Origin: Mastigias papua
Lineage: Eukaryota; Cnidaria; Scyphozoa; Rhizostomeae; Mastigiidae
Assembly (NCBI GenBank): GCA_964019165.1
Contig: OZ025282.1
Location: 772,001-836,000 of the forward strand
DNA length: 64,000 bases
Direction: 5' to 3'
Part shown: piece by piece, positions 22,559 to 33,365 of the stretch
Layout of the letters: the number at the start of each line of letters is the position of its first letter
Position numbering within the stretch: position 1 is the first letter of the stretch
The notes under the pieces: model-generated
Seen by the model: the letters and a program-made list of their open reading frames with translations, nothing else
What the model was told of the DNA's origin: nothing
Databases searched by the model: none
Made by a program: the position numbers and the translations under genes

Positions 22559-23838
22559 TCAAGTTGTTCTTGGTCTTCTAAATAACAGCACATGTGGTTC
22601 TATAAAATTAATTAGCATGAATGGAAGTCATTAAATTTAGCTGAAAAAATCCTTCTACATAAGATAAATGACAAGCAATTTACATAGAGCATCATTTAAT
22701 AAACATTTATATTTGTTGCCTTTCAGAAAATATCCTGAACAAATTATTCATCTCTCATACCAAATATTGCAGAAGATATTGTTCTCCAATAATGACTAGG
22801 CCTAACGTAGCTTACTCTTCAGTCCGGAATAGAAGGGGGGGTGGCAATAAGCGGAGGGGTTGGAAAAAGTCTCAAAGTAAATAAGCGGGGGGGTTGCAAT
22901 AAGCGGGGGGGGGGTGGAAAAAGCTCCAAGGTGGATGTCTATGGGGTGGGCTGTTATAAATGGATGTGGAGAAGAGAAGACCAACATATGCATTGGATAA
23001 AAATCTTTAACTTTTTGAAAAAAATTTATTACGTTTATTACATATTTCTAGCATGCTAAAAATGTGTCTACCATCGTCGTTCATAATGTCATCTTCATTG
23101 GCACAACTGTCGGCTACGTTTTCAGTGCTTCTTGCAGCAATTACGCATTTGATGCTAGCATTTTTTCAGCGCAGCAAACATTCACAAAGAGTTACTTTCG
23201 CCCGACAATTCTTGGTCTGGTTGGGAAAATTTCCTCTTGGCTCAAAATTAATAAGCGGGGGGGATGCAATAAGAATGTCCTGGTGTGCATTTTTTGAAAA
23301 AATAAATAGTCGGGGGGGGGACGTCTATGCCGGACTGGAGAGTAGGCCCTTAGCATCAATAAGGGCGGTTCTTCATATGAAGCAAAGCATCGTCTTAATC
23401 CATAACATAAACTTTAGATTAAAGTCATCGAATACTCATTACAATTTCTTACCAGGCTTGTGATACATATAATGAACCCATCCTTGGCTCTGTTGGATTC
23501 CCATAGCTCTCCATTCGCTTTCGGGCATAAGATGTTTCTTTGCTGCTATCAACTTCGCCATATCTTTTGGAACAATAACATGTCTGCAAGAAAACCGTTA
23601 GTGAAGAAATGACAAAATGAACATTTTCTGGTGTATTGTCGATGTGTCAGTGGCTTTATTAACACTCTTTGGGATTCTCATGGAATTAACTTAAAAGGTC
23701 AAGACAAGACATTCGAGGCCTACAAAAGTATAAGTTGTGTGGGAGAAGATGCAGGTATATTAGGATATAATTGCATTACCTGTATTCAAAAATATCATCA
23801 TAGTATTTTTCTGAGTAGTAAATATCTCCGTGTGGCAT
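22559..23838 (-). CDS. CKS1: cyclin-dependent kinase regulatory subunit CKS1/2
   Basis: Small adaptor that binds CDKs and phosphorylated targets in cell-cycle control. Three minus-strand exons: 23838-23780, 23583-23453 and 22599-22559 (TGA), phases 2 and 1, total 76 residues, the usual CKS length. Matches run end to end: [44 protein letters not shown] and [13 protein letters not shown]. The phosphate-pocket residues known from CKS1 (Lys11, Arg20, and the Ser, Trp and Arg of the later block) are present. One residue is inserted before HLMPESEW compared with human CKS, and the lysine-rich tail is replaced by RTT. The MITE at 22815-23342 sits in intron 2. A divergent small ORF starts about 205 bp upstream. 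CKS1 and CKS2 cannot be told apart here. Confidence 0.95.
22815..23342. mobile_element. 528-bp MITE with G-rich subterminal repeats
   Basis: The inverted termini CTCTTCAGTCCGGAATAGAA and TCTATGCCGGACTGGAGAG are flanked by TA. Just inside both ends are several AATAAGCGGGGGGG-type words on the plus strand. It lies in CKS intron 2. Similar AATAAACGGGGG words occur at 24426-24520 and, on the minus strand, 40355-40720. Confidence 0.75.
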
Positions 23839-24043
23839 TTTCGTTGGATTTCCAGCTAGACCTCAGATAACGTATTGTAACAGCAAACCTTGCATACAGG
23901 TTGATTCAACTCACGGCTGTCTGTTTCCACTTTAAATCTGCCACAAAAAATTATTCGTTGATCCGAGCAAATAACTGACGTTGATTGGTTCATAAGAAAA
24001 GTCCCGTATGTACTTCTTACTAGGTCCCAGTTTTCGCATCCGC

Positions 24044-24199
24044 ATGGCGGAACGGGAGCACAGAATCGATTATGGTACAGTACTTCCTACTTCCTCGATT
24101 GTTCGGTCGCTACCGGACACAACTTCGGATAATCCCATCCAAAAAGGCTGGTTAAGCAAAATTAAGCCATTGGACATCATGCACAAGAAATCAAACTAA
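24044..24199 (+). CDS. small ORF divergent from CKS, function unknown
   Basis: 51 codons from ATG to TAA, starting MAEREHRIDYGTVLPTS. Base composition is GC-richer and more coding-like than the surroundings. It starts about 205 bp from the CKS start on the opposite strand, as in a shared promoter. No signal peptide, membrane span or recognised domain. It could be a short protein, a first exon or chance. Confidence 0.3.
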   Translation: MAEREHRIDYGTVLPTSSIVRSLPDTTSDNPIQKGWLSKIKPLDIMHKKSN

Positions 24200-24309
24200 G
24201 AGAGGTAGAAAGTGTTCTTGTTAAACAAAAGTAAACTTGCCATTGTTATATTCCTGTTATATTATTGAGTATGTATTTTGGGTTGTTGCTAAGACAGCAT
24301 TTATGTTTT

Positions 24310-24545
24310 TATCTATTTTTGTGCGTTCACACTGATCTAGAGCGTTTTCGAAAACCTCCGTTTTTGTGCGTTCTTGTACTGCGTTTTTGTACAAAAACGG
24401 AGCAGTGTGAACGTGGAATTAGTTCCTAATAAACGGGGGGTCTTAATAAACGGGGGAATCAGAAGTATTTCTAAATCCAAATAAACGGGGATCCTAATAC
24501 ACGGGGGAGGGGGTCGGAAATATTTCTAAAATCTAATGGGAATTT
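24310..24545. repeat. foldback transposon end plus AATAAACGGGG repeats
   Basis: TGCGTTCACACTG and CAGTGTGAACG form an inverted pair at about 24321-24413, with CTCCGTTTTTGTGCG and TTTTTGTACAAAAACGGAG inside. It is followed by four AATAAACGGGG/CTAATACACGGGG words (24426-24510). The ends resemble hAT MITEs with CAGTGTGAACG termini. Confidence 0.55.
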
Positions 24546-24829
24546 AAACTGTCTATTGCGTTTCTGACAAACATCACAAGACACATTCAATTGTCGAAAG
24601 AAAGCCTATCACATAGTTAAAGAAGAAAATTCCCTTTCTAAAGAATAAACTTTCAAACTATTTTTCATTCCTTGAAATTTAATAAACGGGAGAGTAAGTC
24701 GCTAGCAGTTTGATTTTATTCCGCCCACGCTTAGATTCTATGTGATCGCTTCTAGGCAAGTGAATATATTATCCATAAGTGACTATCTAATGCGAATATC
24801 GTTACGTGTAGCTCAGCCCTTAGAGTATC

Positions 24830-25990
24830 AGTCCCATAATCATATGCCTCAAGCTTTGCTATTAGAAGTTCATGAGGTATACAATCAAAAGCTTTGGAGA
24901 GATCCATGAGAGCCATTTCCAACTACTGTCTATTGTCGAGACTTTTTCGGCATTTCTCAACAAGTCTTACAAGAGCATGTCATGGGCTCTCGAAATGCAC
25001 AAAGTAAATTGGAGAACTTGGGATCCATAAAGGGTAAAATTTGTTGCGATAGCACCCTTTCATAAATCTTAGAGAGTGAAGACAGTGTACTTACTGGACG
25101 AAAATTTCCTTTAATGGAATTGTCACTATTCTTGACAATTGTAGTGACATCTGCAAGTTTAAGAATATCAGGGAAAGTATGGATGCTTATAGCTTTGTTA
25201 ATATGATATGTACTCTCTCAAAAGCAGGCATTTGATGCCAGTTTAAGTTTGTCAGTTGGTACAGCACCACTTGTCTTTTCTGAAGGATCCAACTTGTTGA
25301 TCTCACTGAAAACAAGAGTGGGGTCAACAGATGAGAATTCAAAGCATTCATTGTTAAAAGCCCTCTCTTTGATCTTTAGAACGCTAGGATGACTGACATA
25401 TTTTTGTATAGCATCGCAAACGATGTCCTCAGTATGTTGTATTGGGAGTAGGGAATCTCGGGATGTTCAGGGAGTCAGTTATGGCAGCAAAATACTCGTT
25501 AAAACACTAGCTAATTTCCTTGTCATCTTTTATAATTCTATCATTTTCAATCAATACAATATTTTCATTAACCATACTATTTGAGAACAGGGGCTTAAAC
25601 TTTTTCCAGAACGATTTGATCTCCTTAGTAGCTGTCATATCAAGATTTCCATAATACTCGCGCTTAGCACGCTTGTTTAATTTGTACAACGAAATTACGC
25701 TGCTGACGATATCTCTGAATGTCCACATTATTTCTGGTTTTAATCGATCTATTTTTCAATCTGGTTTTCAAAATTATTGCCTTGGACTTATGAGGTTTAT
25801 TGTTTCCTTGAATTGCGACAGTTTTGAAGGGTGCATGTTTGTTTAGTGTTTTCTCAAATAATTTTGTAAATGAGTCTATGCTGTCAGGATTCTCTATTGC
25901 AAGATTTGAAGACATTTCTGTAAGAAACTCGACTTCCGAGTATTTGATTAAAGGCTTGGCAACTTATACCAGCAATCATGTATGGTATGG
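24830..25990 (-). pseudogene. CR1/Rex-like LINE ORF2 remnant
   Basis: Minus strand, 5'-truncated and broken by stops and frameshifts. In order it shows LNKHAPFKTV with a basic linker (25.9-25.7 kb), then KREYYGNLDM and KSFWKKFKPLFSN, then the RT block KIYERVLSQQILPFMDPK, and MALMDLSKAFDCIPHELLIA near 24.9 kb. The last is RT motif A ('D-S-AFD--PH'). Catalytic motif C ('YADD') is beyond the truncation or lost. Confidence 0.88.
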
Positions 25991-26066
25991 GAAGTGTATC
26001 GGCCACCATAGAAAGGAAGAAAGGATACATGTAGCAGAGATGTTGATGAGCTGGCCCTTGGGTTTG

Positions 26067-26162
26067 AGAGGAGGAGGAAGAGGAGGGGGAGTAGGAGGAG
26101 TAGGAAGAGGAGGAGGAGGAGTAGGAAGAGGAGGAGGAGGAGTAGGAAGAGGAGGGGGAGGG
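26067..26162. repeat. purine-rich (GGA)n tract
   Basis: About 95 bp of GAGGAGGAGGAAGA-type repeats. Long frames on both strands here are low complexity. Confidence 0.9.
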
Positions 26163-26613
26163 TCTGCAGCTCAATACAGTTAGGGCAAAATTGACATGAA
26201 TACATTCTGGAATATGTGTTAGGAAATCTTCGTCCTCCCCGATACCTGCCCGATACCTAGCCCATTAGAGTAGATAGCTTGCACCCCCCTGAAGTCCAAA
26301 GCCCTCCTACGCCTATGCTAACAACAGAGGTGGACGAGATGATACTGGGAGGCAGTAACAAACTCTTGCAAATCATTAGGAGGCGTGAGCCTTAAATTTG
26401 CCGACTTTTATAATATAGCTTCGATATAGCTCCCTATACTTTTATTCCTAGAGCCCTCATGTTTTATGCAGGAATGCCAAAAATTCTATTTTTAGGGAAC
26501 ACTGAAACATGAGATGATCTGATGGACCTATCATTTTTATGCCACTGAAATAATACCAATATTCAATAATCTGAGCCAACCACAATGAAAAAGACACACA
26601 TCACGTTTATCTA

Positions 26614-27196
26614 CACGTTGTTTTTTATTTTATAAGAAACACAGCTCCAGGCTTAGTACCTAAAAGTTTCTTAATTTTTTGCCACATATTACAAATTTTC
26701 TTAAAAGATTCTTAATTTAATGAAAAAAGATTGCATTGAAAACGATATAAAACACGAGGATATAGCAAACTATTAGCATGATAGCCATGATGATAGCAAA
26801 CAAAAGAAGTTAATGCAGTTCTAAATCTAAATGAACCTCATATCCACATCTTTAATTTCGGTAAACTTTATATAATCTTCACTTTAGTCCTCGAAAAGGA
26901 AACTGTATTGGTTCCGTTTTACGTTGAACAAGGTAATGGTTCCAATGTACCATTTGTCATAAAATGCGCATATCTTTCAACCAAAATATCTTTCTCATAT
27001 CTTTCTCAAACAATTTACTTTAGTTGACATTTGTCAAATCCGTGGAGGTAATATGTTTTCCAAACCCCAAGCTTTGAAATAGCACAGAATTTTCTAATGT
27101 TTCTTCACTCTTACGTAGTAGTTCTAGAAGTTTCTTAAATTTTAGCGTGTTTAGTACTGGGTTGCTTATAAACTGGTTTCTTATTAAAAAAACGTG
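26614..27196 (-). mobile_element. CACGC-family MITE, larger diverged copy e
   Basis: A 583-bp element bounded by TA, with termini CACGTTGTTTTTTATTTTAT and ATTAAAAAAACGTG. Subterminal TTTCTTAA words match the TTCCTTAA words of copies c and d. The minus strand keeps a damaged version of the same internal frame: SEDYIKFTEIKDVDM follows a stop where copy c has SEDYITLDDINGIDM. It is a distinct subfamily. Confidence 0.75.
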
Positions 27197-28077
27197 TATT
27201 CCACTCTGCAGTTGATTCCTACAATGTATACCCTACCTTACTTAATAAAAGATGCACCAATACCACTCACTCATTCACTCACTTACTACACTTCTACTAC
27301 AACACTACACACTGCACACTGCAGGACTACACTCACAGTAGCGGACCCAGGGGGCAAGGGGGAGGGGACTATGGTCCCTAAACAATAGAAGTTAGAAAGT
27401 TACCAAGCCCTTAATCAAATATATGTTTTTATTCTTTGATTTACTTTCGAAAGTAGCACTGCAAAATGTCTTACAGACAGTATACTGCATGCAATTTCTC
27501 AAATGTCTGCAAAAAGTTCACTCTGAAATGAGAAATGCCTTGCTAACATTTGAGCCTAACAATACCAAAAAATCAAAATGATCAAGCCTCGTAAAAAAAT
27601 TAGCTGATTCCTATAAAAGGAAGTGTATGTTATGATTAAAGATGCTAATTTTTCCGATCGTATCTCAGTAGAAAAATTCCCTGAAGCAATACCTCTGTCC
27701 TCAGCAGCGACAGCTCGAACACCACAAAAAGCATCTGGAATCTGTGTAGTTGATATCTCGTGCTGGTGCTCAATTTAGCTTTTAGATGGAGATAGCTGTA
27801 TAGTTGTACATCATAAATTCAAGCCAATGGAAAACCAATAATGAGGTCTTAATTAATTCTATGAAATATCAGCACGAATGCACATCTGGCACCGGTTGCT
27901 GCTTCAGTGTTTAGTCAACAACAAAGACTCACCTCACCGTATTGAAAACTGAAAAAATGACGTTAAAAATGACGATGATTTTAATTCCTTTTATGATAAA
28001 TCATACCTGTTTATCAACAAAGCTTAGACGAACAATGCCTTCATCAATTAAAAGTAATATTAGACGAAATTATGCAG

Positions 28078-28100
28078 AAACGCTTTTATGCATACTATGG
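28078..28100 (+). promoter_or_regulatory. block conserved upstream of copies A and B
   Basis: AAACGCTTTTATGCATAC-like sequence lies about 250 bp upstream of the copy A ATG and is repeated as ACACGCTTTTATGCATG at 35452-35468 upstream of copy B. The flanks around it have diverged. The TTATGCAT core resembles POU-octamer sites. A regulatory role is inferred from conservation only. Confidence 0.3.
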
Positions 28101-28339
28101 TTTACATTTCTTTTAATTTAAAGGAGGAAAGTAGACGAAAGCCACTTCATTTTACAGCAAACTTCACGGAATCACCGCATCAGGAATCCGCTATTTGGGT
28201 TTGGTGCTCTCATTCATCCGAACATTTCCAGGCAACTATCATATTTACGGTGAGATACAAGATAATTACCAGTAACCAGTATATGCATAACAACATAAGT
28301 TTCCAGTATTACTGAGTGATTTTTTCACTATTTCAGACC

Positions 28340-31238
28340 ATGGGTGTAAACACAACTGAGCATCATCAGTTCATTTGTGTTAGTTTGCTAGCCAACATGC
28401 TTGCATCAGTACTTGGAATGACTTCTCGACAAGGCTTCTTCACAAGTCTTGATGGGGACTTTTCCGAAGTAAGCTCATCGAAAACAGTCGTCCTCACGAC
28501 TATGGACGCACCTAGTGACCTGGCCTGCTCTCAGAAGTGCTTTGCAGACAATAAATGTGCATTCAAGTCATTTGACACAATAACAAAGACATGCGAGTTA
28601 TACCAATCTATCTCTGTTGCCAGGATCAGGCATAGAGTTCAAATAAGCAAAAAGGTTACGGTAGGTTCCAACAAATTTTAATAGCAATAGAAATTAGCAG
28701 CCAAGGGATTTATCTATGAGAAAACGCAAAAGGCATAAAAATTGCACCTTCTGTCTATAATTATAAAACTAAAAATGACAGTTATTAAGCAAGAATATTT
28801 CCTAAGCATTGTTGACACTGTTACTTAATTACTAAATTCAGAAATCCTACGTTTACCTAAGTACATAACATGTACAAAATAAAATTAAATAATTAAATTG
28901 TTTTATGTAATCATTATAAAAGATAACAGTAATCTCGTAGAGTTTTCAATTTCTCGCTTTTTTATTAAGAAAATGGTTTATAGGAAAGTCGTACTCCGCT
29001 GGTTAAAAAACTTAAAAAGTTCAGTACTTGATTTCTGAGACATGAGACAGTTAGTAAGCCATACACCTTTAAAATTCTAATACTCACACAAAACGATCGT
29101 CACTTCTACTTAATTTGCAAAGATTTCTTTTGGTAGCCTGTGTATTAGACTGTTGTGTTTGTGTAAAGCCTGACTGTCTGTCTGTCCGTTTGTCTATCTG
29201 TCTGCCTGTCTGACTGTCTGTTTATGCAATTTATTAGTCAGATTTAGTTTAAAGATGAGAAAACATGCTAAAATGTCATTATGTGGCTTGTATCTTTATT
29301 CAGCTATAGTATATTGCTTTTCTAATTCCCTGTCTGTTTCTTTAAATACTCTTTATTAACCAGCGATACACCCTGTCTCCATTCACATCAAGTTGAAAAA
29401 TTTATTGCTGCAATACTCACCAAACGTCCTTGGGACACCTACAGTACAATGACGAAAAACCATATTCCTTTCAGCATCTTAATCCTTACACATTACAGGC
29501 ATACATTTCCACTTAAAGGAATGTTGCTTGGTCCACAAGAAACCTGATGTTATCGCATTCGGTAATTTTTCCGCTATTACAAATACTTCCTCCAAAAACC
29601 AACATTGTTTTGGGGAGGAGGGGAGGGGTGCGAGATCAGTCCATAATACAAAACTACAAAATGTCCCAGGACTCTTTGCGACTATTGCAGATTGAATGCA
29701 ATTGCATCTTCTGAATCGTACTCATGGGTGACAGAGCCGGGACCGGGGACAGTAGTCCCTCCACACCTCTATATCTCTGCAATTTTAATTTGTCCACTCA
29801 AGCCCTCCACCAAAAATGTTGCTCCACCGTCCCTGGTGCATTCTTGGAACCTGAAGTTTTAAAATAAACTGCTCAGAAGCAATTCAATCTTATTTTAATA
29901 AGATCAAGTTTATAAGAACATGAGCATCAAAATTGATGGAAAATTAAGAACAAATTATGAACAAACTGTGGCTGAAGCACTGTCGTAAAATTTATTGTTG
30001 GGCCACGATACAAACGCTCTCCAATAAGATATTCACATGAAATGTTGCTTCTTGCTAGTCTGAGGAGAATTGACCATAGATGTTTTCCAGGCAAAGAATG
30101 CATGTGATACAAAGGACTGTGGAGAAAGATGCAAATGCAGATCGCTACTTGGTACGGAGGAGTACTCGTGTGATTGTCATGTTGAGGGTAAGATTCTCAT
30201 TTAATGCAAGTAGAATGCTGTAAAAGCAGACACATTGAAATACAAGCAAGGGGACATGTAAGCCGATTGGATATATAAAAGCTTACATATTCATACTGCT
30301 CAAAGTAAATTTACTGGCTGAATTTCAGTGCCATAAAGTTCGCCAATTTAAGTTCTTTAATTCTTACAACTGAATAACAATATTGGAGAGGACGATGTGA
30401 TCTGCTCAAAACTTTAACTAGCTGTGTCTCATCATATGTGAACTTATAGTTTCTTCTTTCTTTTGTAACATTTAGCGACTTATCAAAGTTTAATTAGATC
30501 TATCCATTATTAATAATTCCTTCTATTCATACATGGCAGGCCGGCCAAGTCTATACCTTTGATACTTGTTTGAATCATTTACATCCAATAACGACAGTTT
30601 GCTTAAATCTTTCTTCCAAAGGTTTAAATAAAACATCATCAGGTTATGTCCACAATAACTGCAAGGAAGCACTGGCAGCAAATGGTGATGCCAATGGCAG
30701 CTACCTTGTTCAGCCTATGTTAAAAAGAGGTGTAATTTCAGTTGTATGTGAAATTGGCAAGGATAATATAAGTTATGCGGTATTCAATCATGATAAACAG
30801 GACGAAGTAACTGTGGAAGGCGGAACAGACGACTGTGGAAGCAACGTATTCAAATTGCAATATTTCACATTATTCGATTCCATCCTTTTAGTTATGAACG
30901 TCTCTAGTCATTGTCAGCAAAAAACTTCAGCACATTGCAAGAATGTTTGGTTTATACACAGAGATTGTACATGGCTGCTTGGAAGAAGCAACACTAAGCT
31001 GAGTTTTTGGGGCGGTGGACCACAGGATGGGAAAGGATGTGCTTGTGGTATCACAGGAACTTGCAGCGACCCGGGTCGAGTATGCAATTGTGACCGAGAA
31101 GATGGGAAGTGGCAATCTGATGAAGGATATGTGACAAAAAGAGATGTTTTACCACTAGCTGGCATCAAGATTGGGGATGTAGGTAATAGTGGCGAAGCTG
31201 TGATTTTCACTATTGGACCGTTGAAATGCGTCTTCTAA
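28340..31238 (+). CDS. secreted PAN/EGF/fibrinogen-like (CNTNAP-type) protein, copy A
   Basis: Three exons in phase: 28340-28660, 30091-30187, 30550-31238; 368 residues. The start follows a splice acceptor (TTTCAG|ACCATGG), so a 5' UTR exon lies upstream. Residues 1-26 form a signal peptide (FICVSLLANMLASVLG). Residues about 28-107 are PAN/Apple-like, with conserved cysteines and ELYQS. Residues 108-140 are EGF-like with six cysteines (CDTKDCGERCKC ... CDC). Residues 141-368 are a fibrinogen-like domain of the contactin-associated type: NCKEALAANGDANGSYLVQP, then FWGGGPQDGKGCACGITGTC, then CNCD, DEGYVTK, LPL and GPLKC near the end. No transmembrane segment follows, so it is probably secreted. 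Ligand and role are unknown. Paralogue at 35648-37725. Confidence 0.85.
29155..29228. repeat. (CTGT)n-like simple repeat
   Basis: Imperfect CTGTCTGTCTGTC tetranucleotide repeat in intron 1 of copy A. Copy B lacks it. Confidence 0.8.
29725..29846. repeat. dispersed repeat related to 16250-16405
   Basis: Inserted in intron 1 of copy A. Shared block: AGTCCCTCCAC ... CCACCAAAAATGTTGCTCCA-CCGTCCC. This insertion partly explains why intron 1 is 1.4 kb in copy A and 0.6 kb in copy B. Confidence 0.5.
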
Positions 31239-31500
31239 AATAAGGAACACTGATTTACTCACAAATGAAATTGATCTCTTTCCAACGTACTGAACAAAAA
31301 TCTAAATATTGGCACCAAACACATTGCATGAAAATTAAGAATAAGAGAATATTGATAACTTGTCACATTTGATAGATCATAAATATGGAGAGAATTTCGC
31401 TTATGATCATAGCTTTTCTTGTAGTTACTTATTGCTCTGTCCTAGGATTTAGTTGATCATGTTGAGGAGAATTTTCTCATAGATTTATAGACCATGTTAT

Positions 31501-33365
31501 GTACCTTCGATAAAATCAACAAATAAACGAATAAAATAAATTCAAAGGCTTGACTTCCATAGATTAAACCCTTGTAAAATGTCAGGGTATCAAAATGGTG
31601 GCCATTTGTCCCTAAGAGGGGGTAGATTAGGATTAACGTCAGACAACAATTTTTTATTTCTCATAATGAAGGAGCACGGCACGTAATAGCATTATTTTAG
31701 TTGTAGAATATGACGCCCCTCGATTCGGCAGAGCTTTTTTAAGAATTATAAAAACGCCAACATAATCTACGGTGTGTATGCGTTCTAAGTGCTGCTCTGA
31801 AAAGGTTTAAAAGGCAATCTGTTTGTAAACAAGCCTAATCTGAAAAATGTGGAATCGAAGCAGCAAGTATTAGAGGAGACTTGGAAAATGCGTAACTAAT
31901 GTAGAGCTAAATACGTGAGTGTATATTGGAATTAAAAAAGCCTTCGTCCATCCCCACAACTTCCTGCTCAATTAGGGAAGATAATTGCGGTACCCTTAAT
32001 TTTAAGGTCCTCCTACGCTCATGCTAACAATAGGGGCAGGCGAGATCATACTGGGGGCAGTGGCAAACTTTTGCAAATCCTTTGGGAGTGGGAGTCATAA
32101 ATTTGCCAAATTTTGTAAAATGACTTCGCCAACTACCCATACTTTAGTACCTAGAACCCTCTCACGTTTCTACTGTAATTAAGAGGAAGTGCCCACTAGC
32201 TCCCTAAAACTGTCATTGCTGGAAGGTGTAAGAGTTTTAGGCCATGTTCAGTTTTCTAGGGGCAATACCGATTGAAGAAAGAATATTGGAACATGAAATG
32301 ATCTGGTTGTACTAAACCAACATCCTTTCTGCTCTCTTCTCGGGCCTCATTCAAGGCAGGGAACCATATAAAACATGATGTAAATACATTCTATGGTAAA
32401 CCAATCCTGATGAGTTTGTTACTTAATGTCAGCATTCTTTGATTAATTTTTAATAGTAGCCCCCGGCAGAATATATTAAAAAATATATTGCATGAAATTT
32501 CTGAGAAATTTGCATAAAAATATCACCTTTGAAATAAGAATAATCTTGCAAAATTTCAGTCTAAAAATCAGAGTCCAGAAAAATGCCCAACCTTCCTCCG
32601 GCTGTCAAATATTCATCATAAAACTTCCTCTTTTAAGACTATCAGAGCTATTAAAAGTTCTTGAACTCTGCATTGTGTATGTCTCGGAAGTTTTTACTGT
32701 AAATAGGCTATGCCTTTCACACTCGATGTCACGTTATCTGAAAACTTTGCTGAAACTGGATTGTTGATACAAATTTCAAAACCTTCCTCATATACGCCAT
32801 AAAGAGCAAAATTTTCCTCCGGTTCAGAGCCGTGAAGCCGTGACTTTTTCTGGGCTCTGCTAAAAATGTCAAAATATTAAATACATCGAGCCTCAACAAA
32901 AACTATATGATGATTTAAACTATATTAAATTATAAAAAAGGGAGTTTATATTATGATACTGGATGATAAACTGCTCCATCATGTTGTCAACAAACAAATT
33001 TCTTGAAACAATGAGCCTGTCCCTGTCCCTGAGACCGCACAAAAACTCAAACACCACAAAAAACGAATGGAATCTGTTTAGTTAATATCTCGTTTTGGTG
33101 TACAATTTAGCTTATTTGGAGGCATAAATATGACGAAGGTCGAGTACTCGAATTCAATTGAGAGCCTTCACTCTACTGAACATGAACAAAAATGTGCGTC
33201 TACATAACAACATGTGTAAAAGATCTCGTCATCAAAACGAGATTATAAGAAACAGATCTCGTCATCCAAGCGAGGTTCATTAAAAAGGATATCAAATGTC
33301 ACATGATATTAAATGTGCATAACAAAGTTTAACCCATGGAAAAACAGCAACGAGGTCTTAATTAG
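31501..33365. other. spacer between the paralogues
   Basis: Includes the 5' part of duplication unit B (from about 31950). No further exon is seen. The 32492-32767 frame has no domain. Confidence 0.35.

Larger units (their letters stand above)
26225..31500. repeat. segmental tandem duplication, unit A
   Basis: Unit A pairs with unit B (31950-37990). Shared blocks outside the genes include CCTCCTACGC-ATGCTAACAA (26304 / 32010), AACACCACAAAAAACAT-type sequence (27718 / 33050), GAGGTCTTAATTA (27844 / 33351), and the 3' flank words GCATGAAAATTAA and GAGGAGAATTT. Flanks are clearly diverged, while the gene exons are nearly identical. Limits are approximate. Confidence 0.85.

Noticed and set aside
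30914..31210. 98-codon minus-strand ORF, repeated at 37401-37697
   Set aside because: Its conservation in both copies is explained by the sense-strand fibrinogen-like exon and recent homogenisation.
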